Shown here: one piece after another, positions 23,100 through 34,090 of the stretch
Layout: each line of letters starts with the position of its first letter
Numbering within the stretch: the first letter of the stretch is position 1
Source of the DNA: Isoetes taiwanensis
Lineage: Eukaryota > Streptophyta > Lycopodiopsida > Isoetales > Isoetaceae
Length of the DNA: 64,000 nt
Assembly (NCBI GenBank): GCA_021234155.1
Contig: JAJEKV010000110.1
Location: 1,056,187 to 1,120,186, forward strand
Direction of reading: 5' to 3'
Notes under the pieces: generated by a model
The model's input: the letters and a program-made list of their open reading frames with translations, nothing else
What the model was told of the DNA's origin: nothing
The model's database searches: none
Program-made: the position numbers and the translations under genes

Positions 23100-23866
23100 T
23101 CAATTTGAAATAGGTCTTTCTATTTCTACTCACGATTTTGGGTGGAAATTATAATTTTTCGAGGGAAGTGATCGAGAGAGGGTATACCCTCTCATGTTCT
23201 CCACTGCTGTTCTTTGTTATTCCAAAGGTTTTCTCGAAAGATAGAATCGTCATGGAGACACACCGGATGGGATCCACTCTCTTATCCGATCCAACTGAAA
23301 TCATTAGGCTTGGTCCTAGCCATCACAAGATGATGAGTTTGAATGAGGTTATTCGGATATTTTTTTTCCCGAGGCAACAAAGGCTTGAAGTTCTTATTCC
23401 TCATATAATCATTGGTCACCATGTTCATGTCCCTCCCATAATGCATTCATCATACTCAATGTTATCTAAACTGTCCTTAACCTTTGTCCAAACCTTAATC
23501 CTGTCTCCGGATTGTTGTAAGCATAAATATTAATGAGGGCCAATCTCACTTTTCTCATGTTGTACGGTGAGGATTTGCCACCGCCTCTCTATCACTGACC
23601 ATATAGGGGTCAGTTAAGTCAAGGTTGTCCCTCCAAATGATGGCAATTCCTCCAGAAGAGTCTTGGGCTGGAATGGTCCAAAGACTGTAGCCACTAGGAA
23701 GAGTCCTCTTAATAATATCTTCATGATGCATATCGTGAATCTTGTGCTCTTGTAAAAAAAGAATATCAGGGTTGAGAGAGAGGATACATACCTTTAAACG
23801 CTCCCTCTTGATGCTACTATTGATACCTTGAAGATTCCAGGTAATGCAACTCAGAGTTCGATCCAT
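23100..23866 (-). pseudogene. LINE ORF2 N-terminal endonuclease, broken
   Basis: Starts MDRTLSCITWNLQGINSSIK and includes DILFLQEHKI and SSGGIAIIW. These are the W.N.RG, LQE.K and GG.. blocks of apurinic-type LINE endonucleases (catalytic Asn and Glu kept). The frame ends at 23555. A later frame shows IMGGDMN, the equivalent of the GGDFN motif, and further decay follows to about 23100. The start codon overlaps the ORF1 stop as TAATG (23868-23864). Confidence 0.85.
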
Positions 23867-25811
23867 TAATATTTATATATACCTGTGACCATTCCTCCTT
23901 GAATGGTGCTTTTTCTTGACTGGATTCGATTTGGGTCTGGATAAATCTTCTTCTTGCCCCTTCCTTTCTTCTTAGTAACCACTTGCCATTCCTGCTCTTT
24001 ATCAATTAAGACATCTTCAACTCTATTATCCACTTCCCAAACCCTGTTCTTCATGAGTTCTCCAGGAATGTTCTCGGGAATGGTCAAGGTAAATTGCCCT
24101 GTGTCAATCTTAACATAGAGGTTAACATTATTCAAAGTTAAAACCATATTCTGATCCATGCTCATGGTGGTGCAGATCCTTTTAGAAATAAGATTCTTGG
24201 CAGTAATCTCAGTAGCATTGTTCCTAGTCTCAGCACTAGCTTTAGTACTAGTTTCACCTTTTTCCTGGGTCTTAGGGATCCAAATTTGCCTAGCTTGCTC
24301 CTTTTGAGGTATCTCCTTATGTTTCCCCAAATCCTCTCCCATAGGTAACACTGGCATCTTGGAGTAATTTACTTTGAGAGTCATATAGTTCTCCTGGCTA
24401 ATTTTCACCTTTATTTCCTTGGACCATTTGGAGTTAATAGCTTTGGAGATGCAGATAGTGGGGAAGTTCGTTTGAGGAATATTGATGTCTATGATTTCCC
24501 CTAGATCCTCTGCTAAGGCCTTAAGGTGAGAAATGGTCCAGAAAACCGGGGGGAGGTTGGGGAAAGAAACCCAAGTGGTGGTAGCTATACAATCCTGCTT
24601 GTCAGGGACAAAGTTGGGACTCCATTTCATGATATAAAATGGCTGGTAATTGACTTGATCAATCTTTCTTTTAAGAATTTGGTCCACAGACATCTCGTCC
24701 CTACAAACTATTTGGAAAGTTCTGTTGTCCATCTTGAGAATAGACATGATAGGAATGTTCTGAGACTTAGTGACCCACATCTTGACATCACTGATAGGCA
24801 AACTCCTCCTAGGAAAGTGAACAAAAAAAGCCCTCTTGGAGAAATTATCAATTCGAAGCGATCCGAGATGGATTGAAGGTCAATATAGTCTTTTTTAATT
24901 CCACCTTTCTGACAAATGTCCCTGTTCTTGTCTTTAGCAAAATCGACAGATTCATTTTTTAATAAAGCACTTTTGTAAGTAACAGGAGGGGTCATACCTT
25001 TTGCTGAGTCACTTTTGCCCATTACCGGAATTCTGTTGCGGATCTTGAGGTTCCCCACCTTGGTATCCGTGTTATTGAGCCCGGTTTCCTTGATCATCTT
25101 GCAGTTCTGACACCCACATGTCTCCACCTCTGCAGGATTAAAAAATCCGTTGCTATCCCTGATGCTGCATTCCTTTAACCCTTCCTTTCTCAGACTTAGC
25201 TGATAGGTTTCGAAGGAGTTGGTAATATTTTCCAATAATTCAGTGTTATTTAGGAGAGAAGCTTTGAATTGGCGCCTGTGCCCCTCTATAACGTGATCTT
25301 CAGCCTCTTCCCATCGTTTGATAAGTTTTACGCTTGCATTGGAAGTCCAGTTTAAACTGTCAAGCTTGACCGCTATCATCTTCGCTTTGCTAAGTAACTC
25401 GTCCATTGATTTTCTGAAGATGTTATTTTTTAAACTGCAGCAGTCATCCTTTGTGTGCCCCTGTTTGACAGTAATCAATTTGTACAGAGAGTGATCCACA
25501 GCTTGGGCGATTTCCAGCATGTTCCACACCCAATCTCTGTCACTTGCCCTTCCCTCAGCGTAGTCTTTTTCAATTCCCTCATATCTCTCCATTCCGGCAA
25601 CAACCCGACCATCTTCCTGTATCCCCATGCATACCGCTGCAGCTTTTTGTTGGTCTTTTATTATGTTGAATGCAATGTAAATTTCTTTAAGAGTCTTCCA
25701 AGTTTCATCCCTTCTGGTATCTAACCAAAAGATTTGTGTCTATTCCTCGTCCTCTAATCTTGCTTCCTCAGTTCCCTGCTTCGGCCTAACGTAACCACTC
25801 TTTCTTGCCAT
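23866..25811 (-). pseudogene. LINE ORF1, nucleic-acid-binding (DUF4283-like)
   Basis: A start at 25811 gives MARKSGYVRPKQGTEEARLE, then a stop at about 25742. It resumes as FWLDTRRDETWKTLKEIYIA and the long frame 25628-24862. A frame change near 24860 leads into 24801-23866. That part has the DUF4283-like plant LINE ORF1 pattern: PFYIMKWSPNF, TWVSFPNLPPVFW, LGEIIDIN. ORF1 proteins coat LINE RNA. One stop and one frameshift break about 640 codons. Confidence 0.8.
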
Positions 25812-25818
25812 TCTTCTG

Positions 25819-26208
25819 CTAGTTAGCGACTTGAAACCTCCACACCAAAATTTCTAAATCCTCAAAGCTTTCTGCTGGCTGCAAATCGAAGAACAGAGCC
25901 CACCGTACTAGGGGTTCGGCGCCAAAATCTATGGGGACGCTGAGACGAAAGAGATTCCTGGGGAAACGGTTCCCAAGGGCCAAATATCCGGTATTATGGG
26001 CTGAAATTCTAAGAGATCCTAATCTATCAAAGCACACAATACTGAGAAAGTGACTGCCCACTGACGTACTGCTGAATCCTACTCTAGATTGATTATTGTA
26101 CGCTAAACTAAGAAGAGATCCGATTTCTTTGACTGTCACATCATGGCCCACAGGAATGTGAGGGAGCCCGAGACTCTGGAGAACATCCTCTAACAAGGAC
26201 TCATCCAT
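25819..26208 (-). CDS. Upstream small ORF of the LINE (129 aa), unknown
   Basis: An uninterrupted frame of 129 codons begins MDESLLEDVLQSLGLPHIP and ends EDLEILVWRFQVAN. It stops 7 bases before the ORF1 start (TAG at 25821-25819, ATG at 25811-25809). It is open although ORF1 and ORF2 are broken. Composition is ordinary globular protein, with no signal peptide or zinc ligands. I recognise no family. It may be an extra LINE ORF, or an N-terminal ORF1 part now out of frame. Either is inference. Confidence 0.5.
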   Translation of the reverse strand: MDESLLEDVLQSLGLPHIPVGHDVTVKEIGSLLSLAYNNQSRVGFSSTSVGSHFLSIVCFDRLGSLRISAHNTGYLALGNRFPRNLFRLSVPIDFGAEPLVRWALFFDLQPAESFEDLEILVWRFQVAN

Positions 26209-26274
26209 CGAGGCTCAGGCTTCCCAAGCTTCCCAAGGCGAACAGAAGGAGCGCCAACGTTCATATTTTCCGAT

Positions 26275-26317
26275 CATTTCCTCCAAAAACGTCTGTCTCC
26301 ATTTCCTCCAAAAACGT
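26275..26317 (-). repeat. Two 18-bp repeats at the LINE 5' end
   Basis: CATTTCCTCCAAAAACGT occurs at 26275-26292 and 26300-26317, period 25. LINE 5' regions often carry tandem promoter units; that role is inferred from position only. Confidence 0.6.
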
Positions 26318-26788
26318 ATTCACTCTGTCAACATTTTGGAACATGCATATTTGATGTCACTATATCAATTTGTATGGTGTAAGACCGACCTTTAGGTGTC
26401 AAACCATGATCAAGCATTGAGATATAGACAAATTCTTAAAGGCTAAAAAATACCACTTAAAAATAACCCATTCTAACAACAATAAAAAAATAACAAGTAA
26501 TCTAATTGTTTGCATTGCAAAAAAAAAAACAAGTAACAAGTAATTTGGTTGTCACCTTGCCAAAGTCTTCTGGTGTGCTTTTTTTTTTTTTTTTTTTTTT
26601 TTTTCTCCGGCCATGGAGGGCAACCCTCCGTGCGCAGCACCTTGTTTTTTCTTTTTATTCCATAATTTCCCTAATGTCTAAAATCTCATAATGTGTTTTT
26701 TACACCTATTCTATAATATATAATAATGTATTTTTCCTAATGTTTTACCAATTCTATTGGTCTAATGTCATTTGGACGGTTTTTTTTT
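26318..26788. other. No gene; T-run and small dispersed repeat
   Basis: Contains a T24 tract (26581-26604), then GGAGGGCAACCCTCCGTGCG and CAGCACCTTGTTT (about 26614-26646). A near-identical word string lies at 63449-63484. Confidence 0.6.
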
Positions 26789-26956
26789 TATATAAAGTAC
26801 GTATCATATGTACTGTACGTATTAATACGTTAAGTACGGTATCAATAAAACAAGAGCTTAATTTGACCTGTCAACTTATAGGTATAGTACGTATAGTACT
26901 GTGAGGAAGGTACGGGACGTACGTAAACGTAAAATACGGGTACGTAAACAACACTG
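26789..26956 (+). repeat. Right terminal region of hAT-like element
   Basis: Dense in GTACGTA, TACGTTAAGTACG and GTACGGGACGTACG. It ends AACACTG directly before the 8-bp target duplication. This mirrors the left end. Confidence 0.75.
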
Positions 26957-26964
26957 GTGCAAAA
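26957..26964. repeat. Right 8-bp target-site duplication
   Basis: GTGCAAAA directly after AACACTG; identical to 10386-10393. Confidence 0.9.
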
Positions 26965-27298
26965 GTTGAGCTCTGACACCAACATTGTCAGTAAGTCATC
27001 TTTCCAACTGATCAATGTAAAGCCCAAACAGTGTCGGAGAAAGAGAGCATCCTTGGCGGACCCCAATACTGCTATCAAATGGTTTGCCTGGCAGTTTCAA
27101 TCGGCCTGAGCATGTCTCATATAGCCCTGTATATTGCATTCTATAGATCTATGAGGACCTCTAGTTGTCGCAATCTTGCCCATAGCTTTTCCTGAGGCAC
27201 AGCGTCAAAAGCTTTGGCAAAGTCGACAAAGCAATAATACAGGTCTTGGCAGAGGGAGGTTCCATCTTTAAATCAATGGAAAAGTCTTGTTTTGCCTA
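26957..27298 (-). mobile_element. LINE reverse-transcriptase fragment, 5' half
   Basis: The minus strand codes LYYCFVDFAKAFDAVPQEKL followed by WARLR, the first catalytic-Asp block of LINE reverse transcriptase. It continues to LTMLVSELNFCT, where the hAT-like element interrupts it; the next codons are at 10385 downward. The 5' end stops at the first Helentron-like element (27301). Premature stops (near 27100, 27140 and 27275) show it was dead or has decayed. Confidence 0.8.
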
Positions 27299-27300
27299 AT

Positions 27301-28183
27301 TCTGGGAAGGGACTCGCAATAGACACAAAACCGGCCGATGTATACAATAGTTTGAAGAATATAGAGGGATAGCCGACCATAGGGACAATATCGGACTACC
27401 CCACAAACAGAACATGCGCATAGGCAAGATAGAAGGATAATGGCGACAACTTCTCATCGGGATAAAAAACCCCGCCCTTTCGGGTTTTCGAGGAAAACCC
27501 TAATGAGAAATGGTCGCCAATAGCCTTAAATGTGTTGCCTGGAGAACAAGAGGGTTGATGGCAAACGCGAATCAAGCAGGACCCCAGAAGACGGCGAAAC
27601 CGTAGAGGTGTGAGATGGAGAAGTGCGGTGAAATGGGCCGTGGGTGAGCAGAAAAAAGAACCGGCCCCCGAAAACGACGAAATCCGCAAGCACCACAAAA
27701 GAACCCCTAAAACACCCCGTGAAAAGGTTAGAGAAAAACAACATGCCCGGCGCGGAGAAACCACCCTGCACCAAGAAGGTCCCAAATATGAGCGAAAAAG
27801 AACACAACAAAAAGAAATAGCATCACCCCTAAGGTGGAAAGCATCACCCAACGGGTGGAAACCAATATGTGAAAATATAAAAGACCCTCAAAGTGAAAAC
27901 AAAGATCACCCCGCGGTGGAAAAGAATGCGCGTAACGCCGATGAAAAGAAACCCCGATAAGAGCAACACTCAAAGGTGGAGAACAATAATAGTGCATGAA
28001 CAACAAATGTAGACAAAAAAGACGCAGACCCCACATAACAGGGTGGGAAGGGAGGGAAGCAACGGAAATAGAAGAAGGAGCTGCTGTGAGAAGACGCCGA
28101 TAACTGAGCCGAAAGAGGAACGGTCCTGATATAGGAGCTCGTCCCTTCCCAGAATGTCGATCCGATGGCTCGGATCGATGCTA
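27301..28183 (+). mobile_element. Helentron-like element 1 (883 bp, non-autonomous)
   Basis: The 5' end is TCTGGGAAGGGACTCGCAAT, preceded by host T. The 3' end holds GTCCCTTCCCAGA (inverse of the 5' end, at 28141), then a CGATCCGA/TCGGATCG hairpin, then ATGCTA followed by T. Asymmetric inverted repeats, a 3' hairpin and T|T insertion are the described hallmarks of Helentron/Helitron2 elements. No Rep/helicase frame exists. The interior has CACCC..GGTGG mini-hairpins and a segment also found inverted at 50.87-50.92 kb. Confidence 0.65.
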
Positions 28184-28184
28184 T
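28055..28184 (+). repeat. 130-bp element 3' end, copy 1
   Basis: Identical by eye to 35074-35203 over 130 bp, both ending in the terminal hairpin and GATGCTAT. They are the 3' ends of the two head-to-tail elements. Confidence 0.9.
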
Positions 28185-28197
28185 TCTGGGAAGGGAC
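28141..28197. other. Nested double hairpin at the element junction
   Basis: Outer arms GTCCCTTCCCAGAAT/ATTCTGGGAAGGGAC (28141-28155/28183-28197) are perfect over 15 bp. Inner arms CGATCCGA/TCGGATCG enclose a TGGC loop (28158-28177). The outer right arm belongs to the next element's 5' end. Confidence 0.9.
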
Positions 28198-29079
28198 TCG
28201 CAATAGACACAAAACCGCCGACTTCCCAGAGAACTTCCTTAACTATAAGCCGAGTCGCCGGGAAACCTCCAGTCGTCGGGACGGAGGATCGAGGAGATGA
28301 TAAGAACCGGTGGAAATTAGGCGCTGGAGGATAGTCAAGGCAATATTGACCGAAGGTATGGTGAAGGGTAGGATATAATTCTAACAAAACAATATGCTAC
28401 CGTTAGCAGAAGGGTTGGGAGATTGCCCGAAAAGACACGTAAAGACAACGCAACCTTAAAAACGATGACGAGACGTCCAGCAAGATAGGGTACATGAAGG
28501 AACATCGCCAAAATATAAACTGCCAATAAGAAACTAGATACCAGGTGTGAATAAGTGCATAGATAAGAGACCCAACAATATCCTAAATGCAATTTTCACA
28601 AGGAAAAACAACTCCAATGTAACCTTTAATTCCATTTGCAAGATGCATAAGATACCGACTAAATTTTCCCTTCCCTTTCCGCATTTCTTTTTTCCTTCTC
28701 CTTTCGTTTTTCCAATGCCCCTTTTTCCTTATCTTTTCCCCTCGAGGTGAAAATAAACAGCAGCACCTGCAGATGGAGATAGCATGACCCATAGTATGGA
28801 GAAAAGCGTCACCCAACGGGTGGATAACAATCATATAAAAAGAAATATGCGTCACCCTCGAGGTGGAAATAGAGCATCACCTGGAGGGTGGAGAAAAAGT
28901 GTCACCCAGCGGGCGGAAGAAAACATGATAAATAGAAATGTGCGTCACCATCACGGTGGAAACAAACAGCACTACCCACAAAAAACGGTCCACAAAAAAC
29001 GCGACATCGAGAGAAAGATAAGCATCAATGGAAAACCATAAAAACGTTAAGAACACGAAACAAACTAAAAGTGGCCATT

Positions 29080-29580
29080 AGAATGTGCCCAAGATAACAC
29101 CTTGTGTACAACAACGTAAGACACTCCACATCTAGATAAAGAGAAGCATAACAAGGAAAAAATGATCCAATAGAAACCCATGTCGCGAAATCTCAATGCG
29201 GTGCCAAAACACAATAAGCATCATATCCAGATAAAGTTAAATAGCAAATGGCCAATGATATATAACGAACATACCAAAAGAGAAAAAGATCCACGATAAG
29301 TGCAAAAAGCCCTCATAGACAGCTAGAAATGGATTTCACGAGATAATGACAATCAGGCAGAACCAGTACCATGCACAAAAATAAAATGTGTCCAATATAA
29401 CACCTTGTGTACAATGGTCAACGTAAGAGACCCCCCCATCAAGACAAAGAGAAGCATAAAAATGAAAGATGATCCACTAGAAAGCCATGTCGCAAAATCT
29501 CAAGGCGGTGCCAACGCAATATGCATCATAGCGAGATAAAGCCAAATAGCAAATATACCAATGATATAGAATGACAGCGC
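29080..29580 (+). repeat. Tandem duplication, period ~300 bp
   Basis: Units at about 29080-29280 and 29385-29580 share AACACCTTGTGTACAA, AAAGAGAAGCATAA and CGGTGCCAA in order. Divergence is moderate with several small indels. Confidence 0.75.
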
Positions 29581-30467
29581 CAAACAATATACATGTGCAA
29601 AAACATACCCGATAGAAACCCTCTAAGGATCAAGTTAAAACCACGCAAATGCACCCATAAGTCAAAAAGGCAAATGCTCGCACATCCTCCTAAAGAAATT
29701 TCAACCCAACTGAAGGACACACATTAGAACAACCGAAGAGGAAAACACTTTCATAAGTAACTTATGACCATGCAAAAATGCCTGAAAAGTGAGGAATAAA
29801 TGCCGAGTCATAGCTGCCAAAAACGGCTGACGAAAGCGACATTTCAGCCGGATAGCGAGAAGACAATCCCCCCCCCCCTCCCCACGTGGGTAGTCGGATA
29901 GGCTAAGGGACGAGAGAGGAAGGAGAGGAGCCGAAAAAGAGGGGTCACGGACGGAGGATCAAGAGATGATAAGAACCGTGGAAAGCAACCGTGGAAGGAT
30001 AGTGACGGGCATGCGAATGGCATGGGGAGGTAAGGAAATCGTATGACCGCGGGCAAGTTGGTTTCGGTTAGAAGGGCGAATAAGAACATCAACGTGATAC
30101 AATGAAAAAGAAAGACAACGTCCATGCGTAGAGGCGGAATATAGCTATAGAAGCCGTGAGGGTGGAGGGGGCGCGTGAGAAAAACCCAAAGGAAAAATAA
30201 AGGGAGAATAAGGGGACCTCCTGGGGGAAAAAAGCGAGAGGTGGTTCAGAAACGATAAGCCCAGCCGCTGCGAAACCTCCAAGTGTTGAGTCGGGTACGA
30301 AGCACGTGGCAAGGGTGAGACGAAGAAGATCGCCAACGACCGTGAGCGCGAGAAGAATTGGAACATGTAGAAGGCACCTATGAGCAGTTAAGGAGAACAA
30401 GAACGTGCATAATGGTGAAGCGGCAAGCTGCACAACGACAAGCACTCAAATTCGTGTGAGTGATTAG

Positions 30468-31270
30468 AAATGAGGAAAAATCAACAATTCATGAAAAAGA
30501 GAGGATAGCATCACCCGGAGGGTGGAGAAAAGCATCACCCAACGGGTGGAAGAAAAAACATGATAAACAGAAATCGGTGTCCAAATATAGCTAAATAGCA
30601 AATATTACGTACAATGGTAGCGAGCTAAAAATGAAGTCCCCGAAAAAAACAACAAAGTTATGTTTTAAGCCCAAGCATAAATATGAGAAAAGAGGAATGC
30701 AAGCCAATGAACAAATCAACAAGAAACAAACCACAGACAAGAGCCCAACACGATCGCCTTAATAACAACATGCACAATGCTAGAATCCCCAAAACCACAT
30801 CAGATAATAGACCAACAGAAAACAGAATACGAAAAATGATCGAATGAGCAAACAACTACGTACAAAGAAATGAGAAAAAATCAACAATTTATGAAAAAGA
30901 GAGGATAGTAGATGTAACTGGGTGGAGAAAAGCATCACCCAGCGGGTGGAAGAAAAAACATGATAAACAGAAATTTGTGTCTAAATATAGCCAAATAGCA
31001 AATATGATGTATAATGGTAGCACAATGCATAATGATAGCGAGCTAAAAATGAAGTCCCCGAAAAAGACAACAAAGTTATGTTTTAAGCCCAAGCATAAAT
31101 ACGAGAAAAGAGGAATGCAAGCCAATAAACAAATCAACAAGAAAATAACCACAGACAAGAGCCCAACGGCCTAAAACACGATCGCCTTAATAACAACATG
31201 AACAATGCTATAATCCCCAAAACCCCATCAGATTATATACCGACAGAAAGCAGAATATGAAAAATGATCG
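30468..31270 (+). repeat. Tandem duplication, period ~400 bp
   Basis: Units 30468-30867 and 30868-31270 both begin GAAATGAG.AAAAATCAAC and share the mini-hairpin, AAGTCCCCGAAAAA and AAGTTATGTTTTAAGCCC blocks. The second has an extra short insertion near 31020. Confidence 0.85.
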
Positions 31271-32029
31271 AGTGAGCAGAGCAAAATAATGGACGAAGCT
31301 CCCCATAACCGAAAAAACATGGAAAGAATATACAATATGAAAATACTACATGAAGTCCAAACCAACGAGGTGAATAGCACATGTACAAATGACGTGTAAT
31401 GATAGGGCCAGAAAACCGAAAACTGAAAAGAACAATTGCAAGAACACAATGCCAAACGACAAGGTGCCAAACAGGACTTGGTGGCCCCTAGCAAAGAGGG
31501 TCATAAGATCTGTGCAAGGATTTGGAACAAGAATAGGAGAGCGAGGGTGCAAAGGTCTGGTTCAGGTTAGCAGCGGAGAACAAGAAGAGAACCCCTGGTA
31601 TCACTCATAAGAACAACCAATAAAAGTCAATAGGTGTAAAAGAATGCTACGAAGGGACTTACCATAGTAAATGTGGGAACACCCGGCCTACAGGAGATAA
31701 CCCCAAGCAAAAAAGCCTCAACACATAGAATACGTTAAACAAGGCCATATAGCAATATCTAAAATAACCGGAGATGGCATGCACAAGTCAAAAAGAGCGA
31801 TCTTAAACAAACTGGGATGACATACCGAGATGGAGCCCGTGATGGGGAATGGTCCACCTGAATGGATGTGACAAGGACCGAGAGCGCCTATCAATGGAGA
31901 ATCGACAAACAATAATCGTGTTCTAGGTAAAGGTTGGTGCGAAAACACCCGCTAGCCAAGAAGTAAACTAGGGTAGAACGTGGACTAAATTGGGTCACTT
32001 GGGTGGGCACTAAATCAAGTGGAAGGTGA

Positions 32030-34090
32030 AGAATAAAATTGAGAACATGAATGGTTCATTATTCAAATATAAACAAAAAAAATGAAAAAATGATCAAATG
32101 CGAACAAAAATGCAAAATTTCGAGGTCCATGGTATCATATCATCAACGTAAAACAATGGGAGGGAGTTCAAAGAAAACAACCACCGCGGAAAACAACAAC
32201 TGAGCCACATAACACCCTAGATAGCAAATGATTATAAGTGCAAATCCCAATAGACCTCATGACAATGGAGCAAATGCAAAAAACAAGTAAATGTCTGTCA
32301 TACAATCAACGAGTTCCAACAACATCATGAACAAGGCAGAGGTCAAAAAACTACAATATGTACTAGACCAAGGAGGATCTTAATAGCTAGCCGAAGACAT
32401 CGCGGGTCGGAGCAAAAAGGAAGCTCAAATATAGAAAGAGATAAGAGGGCCAGGTTCGAATGAAGAAGTCGAAACATGTGGGGTCGAAGGGAAATGTGGA
32501 GGTTATGGCCAAGAGTCAAGAGGAGAGGAAGGTCAAGAGGGCCCAAATTGGGGTGGAATCTAATGAGATTAGCAAGATAAGAAAGTAAAACCAAATAACA
32601 CACACATGTTGTAAAAACCACCCATGGTATACTAGTAAAAAATCTAATGAATGCCTCAGAACAATAACTCCTTTATATAAGACCCAAATATCTCAGATAT
32701 GCAATATACCCCAACTAGATGAGCAAACACAAATCATAAAAAGCACGTGATAGGAATGATCCGATGTTAACAACACCATGAACAAAAGATAGATCAAAAA
32801 AGTGCAAAAAAGAAAGAAAAGCAATCAAAGCCATGGGGATGAATTCAACAATAGCCAAGAAGACCGATAACAAATATAGAATGCAAGTGCATTATAAGGA
32901 AAATAATGGCAAGACTAAATTGGCAAATGTAGCATCCTATTGCAAACGATGGCGGAAAAGTGAGACTAAATATGACTCAACAAATTTATCACCTCATGGA
33001 AAATAATGTCTAGAAATGCTATTCCCCAATGGATCACGCCCTTAGAAGAAAACAAAAAACATGAAGGGTTCATTATGCAAAGAAAACAAAAACGAAAAAA
33101 TGATCAAAAACCATAAAACATACAAAATTTCGAGGTCCATGATATCCTATGATCAATGTGAAAAATGGGAGGGAGTTCAAAGAAATAAACCATGAAACCA
33201 CAACGGAGCCACATAACCCCGGATAGCAAATGATAGCAAATCCCAATAGACCTCATGACAATGGAGCAAAAAAAAAACAAGTAAATTAGCTAAGGTACAA
33301 GAGTCCCAACAACATCATGAACAAAGATGGTCAAAAACTATTCATGTACATAGACCAAGGAGGAAGAAGCCAAAAATCGCGTCTTAGCAAAAAGAAGCTC
33401 AAATATAAGATGGGAGGCGGGATGAAGAAGCCAAAAGTGGCCAAGAGTCAAGAGGGAGGAAGGAAGAGGGCCCAAATTGGGTGGGAGAGATTAGCAAGGA
33501 GAAGAGGCAAATGAATGCCTCGTAACAATAACTCCTTTATATGGGACCCAAATATCTGATATGCAATATATGCCAACTAGATGAGCCAAATCGAAAAAAG
33601 CACGATGGAATGAACCGATGTCAACAACACCATGAACAAGAGTGCCAAAGCCATGGGGGATTCAACAATAGCCAAGAAGACCCTTAAAATATAGAACCGT
33701 AGAAGGATAACATACCGGCAAGACTAAATTGGCAAATGTAGCATCCTAGCAAACGATCCGTAAAAGCGAGACTAAATATGACTCAAGAAATTTATCACCC
33801 CATGGAAAATAACGTCTAGAAACGCTATTCCCCAATGGATCGCCCCTTTATGAAGAATTAAGATGAAAAACCATTAAACATTAAAACCTTCAAAATGCAT
33901 AAACCTGATAGATAGCTAGGGTCAAAAGAAACAAGTTAGCTAAGGTAAGAGGAGATTAAGATGGCTACTATTCTTACATAGGGAGGAAGAAGCAAAACGA
34001 AAAGAGATAGGGAGGCGGTGAAGAAGCCAAAAAGTAGGTCGTGTAGAAGAGGGGTGGAGAGCGGCAAGGAGAAGAGGGAACGGGAGTTAG
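32030..34090 (+). repeat. Tandem array with shrinking units
   Basis: Unit 1 is about 32030-33045 (1.0 kb), unit 2 about 33050-33855 (0.8 kb) and unit 3 about 33856-34090 (0.24 kb, aligning to only part). Unit 2 differs from unit 1 chiefly by many small deletions scattered along its length. Shared landmarks are TTTCGAGGTCCATG, CAATGGAGCAAA and CTATTCCCCAATGGATC. Confidence 0.75.

Larger units (their letters stand above)
19642..26317 (-). mobile_element. Near-complete L1-type LINE, minus strand
   Basis: Read on the minus strand it holds a 5' region with a 25-bp-period repeat, a small ORF (26208-25819), ORF1 (25811-23866), ORF2 (23866 to about 20196), a 3' region and an A-tail (T run at 19643-19652). 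ORF2 has endonuclease, reverse transcriptase and a C-terminal zinc-binding domain in the usual plant L1 order. Frameshifts and stops in ORF1 and ORF2 mark it as inactive. It is nested in the hAT-like element. I could not find convincing target duplications, so the exact ends, especially the 5' one, are uncertain. Confidence 0.85.
27821..30950 (+). repeat. Dispersed CACCC..GGGTGG mini-hairpin motif (about 12 copies)
   Basis: The 19-20-bp motif GCATCACCC-NN-CGGGTGGA and variants occur at 27821, 27841, 27904, 27963 (weak), 28805, 28849, 28873, 28899, 28942, 30508, 30532, 30908 (weak) and 30932. Loops and inner stems vary (CACCTGGAGGGTG, CACCATCACGGTG, CACCCTCGAGGTG) while pairing is largely kept. 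All lie in the two Helentron-like elements. Confidence 0.8.

Noticed and set aside
19600-26330. Target-site duplication for the large LINE (TATTC near 19637 and 26319)
   Set aside because: Only five bases and AT-rich; not convincing.
27396-27851. 151-codon minus-strand frame in the first Helentron-like element
   Set aside because: The sequence is T-rich on that strand, so long frames with Phe, Leu and Ser arise by composition; no domain is seen.
27821-28960. CRISPR-like array of short palindromic repeats
   Set aside because: Spacing is irregular, repeats vary, there are no cas genes, and the DNA is eukaryotic.
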